DNA of 6,025 nucleotides, from NCBI GenBank assembly GCA_030598065.1, contig JAUVQR010000102.1:1-6025 (forward strand). Reading direction: 5' to 3'. A program made the translations under genes and the position numbers. Below are positions 1 through 6,025 of the stretch, piece by piece (the stretch's first letter is position 1; each line of letters opens with the position of its first letter). The notes under the pieces are model-generated. The model worked only from the letters and a program-made list of their open reading frames with translations, was not told where the DNA came from and ran no database searches. The DNA comes from Planctomycetota bacterium. GTDB taxonomy: Bacteria > Planctomycetota > Brocadiia > Brocadiales > Bathyanammoxibiaceae.

Positions 1-168
1 GCCGATGTATGGGTTTGTCCGGTTGAGACGGTCTCCCAGAGTGAGGCGGGACTAGAAAGGATATATCAGTGTTCTACAATACTGCCGAAATGGGACGTCT
101 CTTTGCCGCCGGGGGCCGAATGGCAGGCGCAGGTGAGGCAGATTTTCTCAGAAACGACACGGGACTGA
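1..168 (+). CDS. C-terminal end of an unrecognised protein (partial, enters from left edge)
   Basis: Frame 1 is open from the first base to a TGA at 166-168, giving 55 residues with no start visible, so the gene would begin outside the window. The tail has a protein-like composition: three Trp, a motif reading LPKWDVSLPPGAEWQ, and a charged end, FSETTRD. The sense-strand codons are mixed, with many ending in G or C, as in the kinase downstream. It is followed three bases later by a terminator-like hairpin, which fits a gene end. I do not recognise the family. The WD-x-x-x-PPGAEWQ stretch faintly recalls the WDD-x-x-I-PGAEW region of TIR domains, but the protein stops where that fold would continue, so I give no function. 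An open run of 55 codons can occur by chance. Confidence 0.45.
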   Translation, partial: ADVWVCPVETVSQSEAGLERIYQCSTILPKWDVSLPPGAEWQAQVRQIFSETTRD

Positions 169-170
169 CG

Positions 171-221
171 CCTCCAATGAGATTGCTTCTTAGATGTAGG
201 CGAGAAAATTGAGGTTTTTTT
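171..221 (+). terminator. Possible intrinsic terminator after the left-edge gene
   Basis: CCTC-C-AAT at 171-178 can pair with ATTGAGG at 208-214, giving seven pairs with one bulged C. Seven T residues follow directly at 215-221. The position, three bases after the TGA at 168, is what a terminator for the left-edge gene would need. Against it, the loop is long (about 29 bases) and the stem is short. A competing five-pair stem (CGCCT 169-173 with AGGCG 198-202) uses some of the same bases. Confidence 0.35.
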
Positions 222-299
222 GACGTATATCGAGTAGTATGATTAGTTAGGGAACCAGTGTAAGTGGGCTAAGCGGCACGGTTTATTGAGGTTGTAGAC
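222..299 (+). promoter_or_regulatory. Leader of the kinase gene with its ribosome binding site
   Basis: This is the non-coding stretch between the possible terminator and the kinase start. GAGG at 288-291 lies eight bases before the ATG at 300, a normal Shine-Dalgarno spacing that supports this start. A TTGACG hexamer (220-225) and a TATGAT hexamer (238-243) are both present but only 12 bases apart, too close for a standard sigma-70 promoter. No operator-like dyad is evident. The promoter for the kinase-receiver-glgC set probably lies here or slightly upstream, but I cannot place it. Confidence 0.4.
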
Positions 300-2903
300 A
301 TGAGTGCTGTTGGTACATATCAACTGGAAAAAGAGGTGGTGAATAACGTCCACAGAATAATCGCCACCACGCTCAATATTGAAGGCGCTTACGCCGGTGT
401 AGTGGCCGAGCTGCGTAAGGTCATCGACTTTGACAGGGCGAGTATCTCGCTTCCAGCCGAGGAAAGCGGCTGTGTCATTACGTATCTGATTGAAACCGAC
501 CGCCGTGATGTGGTACTGAAGAAGGGCGAGTCTTACCCGCTTGAAGGCAGCATCTTTCAGAAAGTACTGAGTACCGGGGTGCCGGTCATCGTTAAAGACA
601 CCGGGGACCAGGAATTATCCACCGACACTCTGCTGCTGAGGGAAGGGATTCGGTCCAGGTTGAGCGTACCGCTAAAGGTAAATGGCAGAGACGTAGGTAG
701 CCTTAACCTTGGCAGCAAAAAGCCGGATAACTTCTGTGCTTCCCACGCAAACCTCCTCAAACAGATTACGCATCAACTTGCCATGCTTACCGAGAACACC
801 GTAAGCTTCCGGAAGGCAAGAGAAGCGGAAGAAAAATACAGGGACCTTTATGACAATGCCCCGACGATGTACTGTATTTGCGGTATTGACGGCACTATAG
901 TGGAATGCAATCAGTCGGTCTCAAGGTTGCTGAATTATCCCAGGGAACACCTTCTGGGCAAGAAGATATACGATTTCTTACCGCTTGATAACCACGACAA
1001 GATGCGTGAGGCAATAGGGGCCGGCCGTGCGGAAGACATTGAATTGCGTCTCTCTCTCTCAGAGAGGAGTGGAGACGTTGTTACCGTCATGGCCAGCACT
1101 GTGCCTACGTACGGGCCGCACGGGGCGGTTTCAGGCATAAGAATGATTATGCAGGATATTACCGGCAGAAAGCGGACCGAAGAGTGGCTGCGTCAGGAGG
1201 AACATAAGGTCGAATACATCGTTGGCGCACTTGGCATCGGGCTTTGCCTGATGAACCGGGACTTCACGATAACCTGGGCCAATGACAGGATTGCGGAGTT
1301 GTGGGGACTGACCGGCCCCGTGTTGGGGATGGCCTGTTCCACGGTATTCCGGTGCACTGATGCCGTCTGTCCGGCGAAGAAGGCGTTTGCATCCGGAGAA
1401 GGCCGTTTTCATGACGTTCAGGTCGTTACAAGGGACGGTCAGCGCAGGTATATTGAGAACATTGCGATACCGGTCGTTAATGGAAAGGGGGAGAGGGAGG
1501 TTAAAAGGGTATTGCTTTTGTCAATGGACATTACGGACAGAGAGAATAGGATACACCAGCTATCACTCTTGACCCAGCTTGGCGATGCATTACAGTACAC
1601 CCTCCAGTCTGACAAGGTGTTCCAGTTGGTTCTCACGTGTGTGACGGCCGGCCACGCGCTTGGCTTCAACCGCGCAATGCTGTTTCTGCTGAGCAGGGAG
1701 CAGGACGCGGTTTGCGGCAGAATGGCCATAGGCCCCTCAAACCTGGAGCAGGCTTACGAAGTGTGGCAGAAAATCAAACACCACACGCTGGAGGGACTGC
1801 TGAAGGACGTGGCTGAGATGGGCCCGTTGGAATCAGAACTAAATATAAAAACAAAGCTTCTGGCGTTTCCCGTGACCTCTGAGGATGAGATAGTCGTGCG
1901 ATGTCTTAATGAGAAAGAGCCGCTGGTGGTGAAGGATGCGGCCAACGACCCCAGGGTGACGGATGAGTTCCTAAATGCCGTAGGCGCCGGCGAGTTTGTA
2001 TGCGTGCCTCTTATGGTAAAAGGCAGGGCGATAGGGGTGATCGTTGCGGACAACGTTTATAGCGGCGAACCCATAACCGCCGAGCACGTGCACATATTGA
2101 CCATATTTGCCAAGTCGGCCGCCTTGGCCATAGAGAATGCGGAGACGTACAAAGAATTGGAGGACAAGATGAGCCAGCTGACGGAGACACAGGGGAGGCT
2201 CCTGCGTACGGAAAGGCTGGTAGCCGTTGGTGAAATGGCGTCATACGTGGCCCACGAGATTAGGAATCCGCTGGTCACCATTGGCGGTTTCGCGCGTTCA
2301 ATAGAACGCATCTGTGCAGATGATGAAAAGATAAACACAAGTTCAATGATTATTGTGCAGGAGGTGGAGAGGCTTGAGAAAATACTGGAGGACATAAGGG
2401 ACTTCAGCAGGCCCTCTGAACCCCGCAAGACCAGTGTGCGCATGGATGAGTTGGTGAAGGATACGCTGGATATCACCGAGGGCTATCTTCGTGAAAAGGG
2501 CATAACCGTGGAGAGGGAGTTGGAACACGGTATCCCGGAAGTGCTTGCCGACGTGGCGCAAATGAAACAGGTTTTCCTGAACCTGCTAAAGAACGCGGCG
2601 GAATCCATGCCGGGCGGAGGCACCGTTAGGGTCGGAGTTTGCACGGAAGGGGACTGGGTACGGATAAGGTTTGCTGACACGGGCGAAGGCATGTCCTCAG
2701 AGGTTATGGAAAAGCTATTTACACCGTTCTTCACCACAAAATCTGCCGGAACCGGTGTTGGACTTGCTATAAGCCACAAGATTATAGACGACCATGACGG
2801 TAGATTCAACGTCTCCAGCACGGAGGGGTCCGGCAGCGTATTTTCAATCTTCATTCCATTACACCGCAAGGGGCAAGAAGCAAGAAAAGGTGGTAAACAA
2901 TGA
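300..2903 (+). CDS. Soluble multi-sensor histidine kinase, GAF-PAS-PAS-GAF-HisKA-HATPase_c
   Basis: This is a sensor kinase that autophosphorylates on His and passes phosphate to a receiver, most likely the next gene. Domains in order (approximate residues): GAF 10-165; PAS 176-291 ending MQDITGRK; PAS 300-415 ending MDITDRE; GAF 418-615; short coiled linker 616-640; HisKA with H652 in AHEIRNP; HATPase_c to about 857. The ATPase motifs are all present: N-box N761-LLKN-AAE768, G1 D793-TGEGM, F-box 806-814 (LFTPFFTTK) and G2 817-823 (GTGVGLA). H-E-x-x-N and the HATPase boxes are intact, so it should be active. No signal peptide or membrane segment is seen, which implies cytoplasmic sensing of a small molecule, redox state or light; the ligand is not readable. 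The second PAS domain carries a cluster of three Cys (346, 352, 357). The start at 300 has a good GAGG site, and the gene overlaps the receiver gene by four bases. It resembles NtrB/AtoS-type kinases in its HisKA region. Confidence 0.95.
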   Translation: MSAVGTYQLEKEVVNNVHRIIATTLNIEGAYAGVVAELRKVIDFDRASISLPAEESGCVITYLIETDRRDVVLKKGESYPLEGSIFQKVLSTGVPVIVKDTGDQELSTDTLLLREGIRSRLSVPLKVNGRDVGSLNLGSKKPDNFCASHANLLKQITHQLAMLTENTVSFRKAREAEEKYRDLYDNAPTMYCICGIDGTIVECNQSVSRLLNYPREHLLGKKIYDFLPLDNHDKMREAIGAGRAEDIELRLSLSERSGDVVTVMASTVPTYGPHGAVSGIRMIMQDITGRKRTEEWLRQEEHKVEYIVGALGIGLCLMNRDFTITWANDRIAELWGLTGPVLGMACSTVFRCTDAVCPAKKAFASGEGRFHDVQVVTRDGQRRYIENIAIPVVNGKGEREVKRVLLLSMDITDRENRIHQLSLLTQLGDALQYTLQSDKVFQLVLTCVTAGHALGFNRAMLFLLSREQDAVCGRMAIGPSNLEQAYEVWQKIKHHTLEGLLKDVAEMGPLESELNIKTKLLAFPVTSEDEIVVRCLNEKEPLVVKDAANDPRVTDEFLNAVGAGEFVCVPLMVKGRAIGVIVADNVYSGEPITAEHVHILTIFAKSAALAIENAETYKELEDKMSQLTETQGRLLRTERLVAVGEMASYVAHEIRNPLVTIGGFARSIERICADDEKINTSSMIIVQEVERLEKILEDIRDFSRPSEPRKTSVRMDELVKDTLDITEGYLREKGITVERELEHGIPEVLADVAQMKQVFLNLLKNAAESMPGGGTVRVGVCTEGDWVRIRFADTGEGMSSEVMEKLFTPFFTTKSAGTGVGLAISHKIIDDHDGRFNVSSTEGSGSVFSIFIPLHRKGQEARKGGKQ

Positions 2904-3265
2904 CTAAAATTTTGGTTGTCGAAGACGACAAGAATCAATGTCTTCTTTACAAAGAGACGCTTACCGGAGAGGGCTACGACGTGGAGTGCGCGAGGGACGG
3001 CAAGGAGGCCGTAACTATGGCCAAGCTCAACCCGCCGGACCTGGTAGTAATGGACATTAATATGGCGGGTATGGACGGTATCGAGGCTATGGGAAGGATT
3101 CTTGGAGAGAACAACAGAATACCTGTTATCATCAACACGGCCTACTCAAGTTACAAAGACAATTTCATGACCTGGTCTGCCGATGCTTACGTGGTGAAAA
3201 CCTCCGACCTTGTAGAGCTTAAAAAGACTATCGAGAAGGTACTGCTCAAGAGGAGCCTGTCTTAG
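2900..3265 (+). CDS. Stand-alone receiver (REC) response regulator without output domain
   Basis: A single CheY-like receiver domain fills all 121 residues. Visible key residues are the acidic pocket E8/D9/D10 (VVEDD), the phospho-acceptor D52 in VVMDINM, the switch Thr T80 in IINTAYS, Y97 and the conserved K100 in AYVVKTSDL. All catalytic positions are present, so it should be phosphorylated. There is no DNA-binding, enzymatic or other effector domain after residue 118, so it probably acts by protein contact or as a phosphorelay intermediate. Its ATG overlaps the kinase stop as ATGA, a sign of translational coupling, and AGGTGG at 2888-2893 supplies a ribosome site. The cognate kinase is therefore very likely the upstream gene. 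The downstream partner is unknown; regulation of glgC or of an unlinked protein are both possible. Confidence 0.92.
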   Translation: MTKILVVEDDKNQCLLYKETLTGEGYDVECARDGKEAVTMAKLNPPDLVVMDINMAGMDGIEAMGRILGENNRIPVIINTAYSSYKDNFMTWSADAYVVKTSDLVELKKTIEKVLLKRSLS

Positions 3266-3277
3266 AGAAGAAACCAC

Positions 3278-3291
3278 GGTGGTACGGAGAT
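3278..3291 (+). promoter_or_regulatory. Ribosome binding region of glgC, unusual spacing
   Basis: Two purine runs precede the glgC ATG at 3292. GGAG at 3286-3289 is the better match to the anti-Shine-Dalgarno sequence but leaves only two bases before the ATG. GGTGG at 3278-3282 has a usable nine-base gap but is a weaker match. A start further in is unlikely, because the nucleotide-binding motif LAGGEGQRL begins at residue 10. Either the weaker site is used or initiation depends on coupling to the receiver gene 26 bases upstream. Confidence 0.4.
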
Positions 3292-4512
3292 ATGTTAAAG
3301 AACGTGCTGGTAATGGTCCTGGCCGGAGGAGAGGGCCAGCGGCTCTATCCGTTGACGAAGGACAGGGCAAAGCCCGCGGTCCCTTTTGGCGGTATCTACA
3401 GGATTATAGACTTTACACTGAGCAACTGCCTTAATTCAGGTCTAAACAAGATTGTGTTGCTTACGCAATACAAATCAATGTCGCTGGACAGGCACATACG
3501 GCTGGGGTGGTGGAATCTATTCAATACGGAGCGGGGAGACTATCTTGAGATAATCCCGCCGCAGATGAGAATCTCCCATGAGTGGTACCGCGGCACCGCG
3601 GATGCCGTTTACCAGAACATTTATACGCTGGAGCTGGAGCGGCCTGAAATGGTGCTGATACTTGGCGGGGACCACATATACAAGATGGACTACCGTAAGA
3701 TGGTGGATTTTCATCTGAGAAAACAGGCCGACGCGACGGTTTCGTGTGTGGACGTTCCGGCCAGCGAGGCGCACCGTTTCGGTGTCATGGAGATTGATGA
3801 CGACTGCAAGGTAACCGGATTTCTTGAAAAACCCTCGCACCCCGGACCAATGCCCGACAGCCCCGGCAGCGTCCTGGCCTCCATGGGCATATACCTCTTC
3901 AATACGGAAACACTCGTCAAGAGAATAATGGAGGATACCAAGGCGGACTCTGCGCACGACTTTGGCAGGGACATAATACCGTCTTTGCTGGATAGAGACA
4001 GGGTTTATGCCTACAGATTTGAAGACGAGAACAAGAGCCCCATAAGGTACTGGAGAGACATCGGGACGCTGGACGCATATTGGGAGGCCAATATGGATCT
4101 GGTGAGCACCAACCCGGTATTTAACCTGTACGATACGTACTGGCCCATACGTACATACAGGGAACAATTTCCGCCCGCCAAGACGGTATTCGCCGTCGGT
4201 GGCGGCAGGATGGGGGAGGTGTCCAACAGCCTCCTTTCTGCGGGATGCATAATAAGCGGGGCCAGAGTGGCTAATTCCGTGCTGTCGCCGGACGTCAGGA
4301 TAGAGGTGGACTCCAGCGTATCAGACTCTGTCATCATGGAGGGGGTGAGGATAGGCAGGGGCGTGGAGATACGCAGGGCCATCATAGACAAGGGTGTGCA
4401 TGTCCCGGACGGTATGGCCATAGGCCATGACCACGAAGAGGACAGGAGGCACTTTACGGTCACGGATAAAGGGGTTGTTGTCGTCCCCAAACAGATGCCT
4501 ATGATTTCCTAG
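3292..4512 (+). CDS. glgC: Glucose-1-phosphate adenylyltransferase (ADP-glucose pyrophosphorylase)
   Basis: The enzyme makes ADP-glucose and pyrophosphate from ATP and glucose-1-phosphate, the committed and regulated step of bacterial glycogen synthesis, in the cytoplasm. The N-terminal nucleotidyltransferase fold shows LAGGEGQRLYPLT (10-22), the KPAVPFGG loop (27-34), IDFTLSN (39-45), GGDHIYKMDY with D127 (equivalent to the E. coli catalytic Asp142), FLEKP with K180 (equivalent to the glucose-1-phosphate-binding Lys195), SMGIYLF (197-203), HDFGRDIIP (222-230) and YWRDIGTLDAYWEANM (253-268). From about 290 to 390 a left-handed beta-helix region carries the hexapeptide-like repeats expected for oligomerisation and allosteric control. 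At 406 residues it is slightly shorter than the 431-residue E. coli enzyme but normal for many bacteria. No glgA, glgB or glgP is visible next to it; its neighbours are the two signalling genes. Assignment to GlgC over other sugar nucleotidyltransferases rests on the YRIIDFTLSN and WYRGTADA signatures. Confidence 0.95.
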   Translation: MLKNVLVMVLAGGEGQRLYPLTKDRAKPAVPFGGIYRIIDFTLSNCLNSGLNKIVLLTQYKSMSLDRHIRLGWWNLFNTERGDYLEIIPPQMRISHEWYRGTADAVYQNIYTLELERPEMVLILGGDHIYKMDYRKMVDFHLRKQADATVSCVDVPASEAHRFGVMEIDDDCKVTGFLEKPSHPGPMPDSPGSVLASMGIYLFNTETLVKRIMEDTKADSAHDFGRDIIPSLLDRDRVYAYRFEDENKSPIRYWRDIGTLDAYWEANMDLVSTNPVFNLYDTYWPIRTYREQFPPAKTVFAVGGGRMGEVSNSLLSAGCIISGARVANSVLSPDVRIEVDSSVSDSVIMEGVRIGRGVEIRRAIIDKGVHVPDGMAIGHDHEEDRRHFTVTDKGVVVVPKQMPMIS

Positions 4513-4545
4513 ACACCATAACCACTTGGCAAGACAACACTTACT

Positions 4546-4848
4546 TTATTCGTCCCCACCGCCAACCTCCGAAATTGCGAAGTAATTGTGAAGTACAGGC
4601 TTGTTTTTAGCCAAGACTTTGACCGCATCAGAACAATGCCACCCGCCGCCATTTATCACTACAGCGCAGACACCAGTCTTTCCAGATTCTGCCAGTTTAT
4701 TTAGTGTTGATTGATATAAAGGAGCATCTTTTTTAGAGAGGTACCCTACCATATGACCTTGGATATGAATTGAAACTGCGTCACGGAAAGGACTACTTGC
4801 TATCTCATCCGTAGAAGACTGTGGTAGTAGCTCACCTCTGGCGAATCT
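4546..4848 (-). pseudogene. Start-less remnant resembling the C-terminal half of a HIRAN-type domain protein
   Basis: The minus-strand frame is open for 100 codons, from after a TAG at 4849-4851 to a TAA at 4546-4548, but contains no ATG, GTG or TTG before the ATG at 4752. That ATG lies inside what looks like a continuous domain: the text runs SPFRDAVSIHIQGH directly into MVGYLSKKDAPLYQ. The pattern (N/S)P-(Y/F)-x-x-(N/D)AV-x-V-x-I-x-G-x-x-VGYL-x-x-x-x-A-x-x-Y, followed by C-x-A-x-I-x-GGW, is how I remember HIRAN-like proteins of actinobacteria and others. The C-terminal end (HNYFAISEV) would be near natural. The N-terminal part is missing: two in-frame TAG codons (4855-4857, 4849-4851) lie just upstream. 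Translation of a 68-residue product from 4752 is conceivable, but it would lack half the fold. HIRAN domains bind DNA 3' ends; nothing shows that this fragment still does. Family call from memory, moderate to low certainty. Confidence 0.5.
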
Positions 4849-4855
4849 CTACCAC
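4821..4855. repeat. Short inverted repeat between the two minus-strand fragments
   Basis: GTGGTAG at 4821-4827 and CTACCAC at 4849-4855 are perfect seven-base inverted copies separated by 21 bases. The dyad covers one in-frame TAG of the HIRAN-like remnant (4849-4851) and touches the edge of the other (4855-4857). No T-run follows on either strand, so it is not a typical intrinsic terminator. It may be chance, a protein-binding dyad, or a scar at a rearrangement point. Confidence 0.3.
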
Positions 4856-4889
4856 TAAATGATTCCGTCAACGACAGGGTGCCAGGCCT

Positions 4890-6025
4890 TTACTGCCCGT
4901 CCAGGTCTCCTGTGGCCAACGTGTCCTCAAATGGTATCCCGGAGGTAAGACGTTTCCAGCTGCTATTATTCATCCAGGCCCAAACGCCACCACTAAAGAC
5001 CCCTACCAGCTCACCCTTGCCTGCCCATTGGTTGCGGACACTATCGTAAGAGGGCTTTTGGGTATATGGGTCGATTGGGTACTTTTCCCCTTTTCCAGGC
5101 CAGTAGTTTGTAGGAATTGTGCCAAAATTAGTCGGAGCCCCGGCAAACTTATTTATTCCAAATCTTTTTTCTGCGTTCTTTTCAAGAATCTGATTCTCCC
5201 ACTGGAACATACACATTCCAATGTAATTTCCGGTTGGTGTTGTGGCTTCTTTTACTTGTCCTGCCACGAACTCAGCTTGCTTCTCCTCCGTTCTAATAGG
5301 CCAATTCGGATCAGGAAGATCGTCATCATCTGCCGCAAGTTTGGCGGCCACTTCGCCAAAGAAAAAGGGAACTCCGGGGAAAAACGAAGGAAACGTATTG
5401 TCTATATAGTTTCTGAGAAAAGGCCCAGCATTTTGTGGCTGAGGGCTCGCAATAAATCGCTTTTCCCAGACATGTCTGTTAGTCAGGAAAGCGTTGGCTT
5501 TAAATGCCGCTTCTGTCTTCTGAATCGCTGAGATTGAAGGAGGTAAGCCATCGTCGGTACCGAATGTAACCGGTACCGTAATAAGCAGTTGTTCAGCGGG
5601 AGCAACGCCTAATAACTCCTCCTTCTCGATAATATATTGTACGATCACCGCAGCCCATTTGGGGTCGATGCTGCTTGCAAAGATTTCATTACCGATACCC
5701 CACATATCGGCAGCCGGATGCGGTTTTTTCCCGCCCTGATATACTTCAGCCACCATAGCGTGAACAAACTCCCTAACACCGTTTTTCGACCACTCTTCAT
5801 TCCTGTCTCTTTCCGCCCTTACGAAAGTTCTGGATACTGAAACCATGACCATAATTCCTAGTTTTCGGCATTCCTCCAGAAAGGGCAGGTGATTTCGCTG
5901 GTTGCTCTGAGGAAGGTCGCCAGGAGGAGGAGGTGTACTCCAATCGTACGTACGGATAAAATTAACGTTCAGTTCATCCTTCATTTGTTTGAGGTCACCC
6001 CGGGCGTTTGCAATACTGGTGCCCC
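4890..6025 (-). CDS. Glycoside hydrolase-like TIM-barrel protein, 5' end outside window, C-terminal propeller cut short
   Basis: The frame is open from the right edge to a TAA at 4890-4892, 377 visible residues. An ATG at 5982-5984 exists, but 13 further codons upstream stay open and read ARGDLKQ-MKDELNVNFIRTYDW, a normal first strand and helix of a clan GH-A barrel, so the true start is beyond the edge. Numbering from that ATG, likely catalytic glutamates are E100 in MWGIGNEIF (acid/base) and E211 in PFFFGEVAAK (nucleophile). MCMFQWEN at 257-264 resembles the YEYSQE strand of GH72 transglucosidases. A GH72/GH17-like beta-glucan-active enzyme is my best guess; the family is unproven. Residues 325-364 switch to an FG-GAP/VCBS-like propeller blade (GVFSGGVWAWMNN ... 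LATGDLDG) and stop inside its calcium loop. Any secretion signal would be outside the window. The base composition is lower in G+C than glgC. Confidence 0.75.
   Translation of the reverse strand, partial: GTSIANARGDLKQMKDELNVNFIRTYDWSTPPPPGDLPQSNQRNHLPFLEECRKLGIMVMVSVSRTFVRAERDRNEEWSKNGVREFVHAMVAEVYQGGKKPHPAADMWGIGNEIFASSIDPKWAAVIVQYIIEKEELLGVAPAEQLLITVPVTFGTDDGLPPSISAIQKTEAAFKANAFLTNRHVWEKRFIASPQPQNAGPFLRNYIDNTFPSFFPGVPFFFGEVAAKLAADDDDLPDPNWPIRTEEKQAEFVAGQVKEATTPTGNYIGMCMFQWENQILEKNAEKRFGINKFAGAPTNFGTIPTNYWPGKGEKYPIDPYTQKPSYDSVRNQWAGKGELVGVFSGGVWAWMNNSSWKRLTSGIPFEDTLATGDLDGQ

Noticed and set aside
61..168. TIR-domain assignment for the left-edge protein, based on WDVSLPPGAEWQ.
   Set aside because: The chain ends about 15 residues later, where a TIR fold would need further strands and helices. 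One short resemblance is not enough.
220..243. TTGACG and TATGAT as a sigma-70 promoter for the kinase gene.
   Set aside because: The spacer is only 12 bases, well short of the usual 16-18, and the -35 element is partly made of the terminator T-run.
3517..4167. Minus-strand open frame of 216 codons opposite glgC.
   Set aside because: It lies wholly within glgC, whose motifs are unambiguous. No ribosome site or domain pattern supports the antisense reading.
4513..4545. Bidirectional terminator between the convergent glgC and HIRAN-like fragment.
   Set aside because: The 33-base gap has no clear stem and no T-run on either strand.
5028..5531. Plus-strand open frame of 167 codons opposite the hydrolase gene.
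   Set aside because: Its translation has no recognisable motif, while the opposite strand shows barrel motifs, a catalytic Glu pair and an FG-GAP blade. It is an antisense shadow.
5550..5580. Two GGTACCG copies close together, as a possible operator or repeat.
   Set aside because: They are seven bases long, lie inside the hydrolase coding frame, and the codons around them read normally. Chance or coding constraint is sufficient.

Overview
The window looks like a piece of a mesophilic Gram-negative-type bacterial chromosome. It has a large soluble multi-sensor histidine kinase, a bacterial ADP-glucose-type nucleotidyltransferase and purine-rich Shine-Dalgarno sites. The mix of genes (GAF/PAS kinases, a single-domain REC protein, an FG-GAP-like domain attached to a sugar hydrolase) would fit a planctomycete or a deltaproteobacterium-like lineage. 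That placement is only an impression from protein style, because there is no rRNA or tRNA here to fix it.

Positions 1-168 are open to a TGA and read like the last 55 codons of an unrecognised gene. A weak terminator-like hairpin with a seven-T run follows at 171-221, then a leader of about 80 bases. From 300 to 4512 three plus-strand genes are packed tightly. The first is an 867-residue GAF-PAS-PAS-GAF-HisKA-HATPase sensor kinase. The second is a 121-residue stand-alone receiver protein, joined to the kinase by an ATGA overlap. The third is glgC (glucose-1-phosphate adenylyltransferase), 26 bases further on. The spacing suggests one transcript, linking a cytoplasmic phosphorelay to the first committed step of glycogen synthesis; that functional link is inference.

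From 4546 to the right edge everything reads on the minus strand, is visibly poorer in G+C, and looks damaged. At the right edge a TIM-barrel glycoside hydrolase (GH-A clan style, GH72/GH17-like features) enters from outside the window. It ends at 4890 inside the calcium loop of what should be the first blade of an FG-GAP/VCBS-like propeller. Behind it, at 4546-4848, lies a start-less remnant resembling the C-terminal half of a HIRAN-type domain, with two in-frame TAG codons immediately upstream. The two fragments look like the result of deletion or rearrangement, although sequencing or assembly error cannot be excluded.

I see no CRISPR array, insertion sequence, tRNA or rRNA. I did not find a convincing new multi-gene system. 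The points most worth following are the kinase-receiver-glgC linkage, the cysteine cluster in the second PAS domain, and the broken minus-strand genes.
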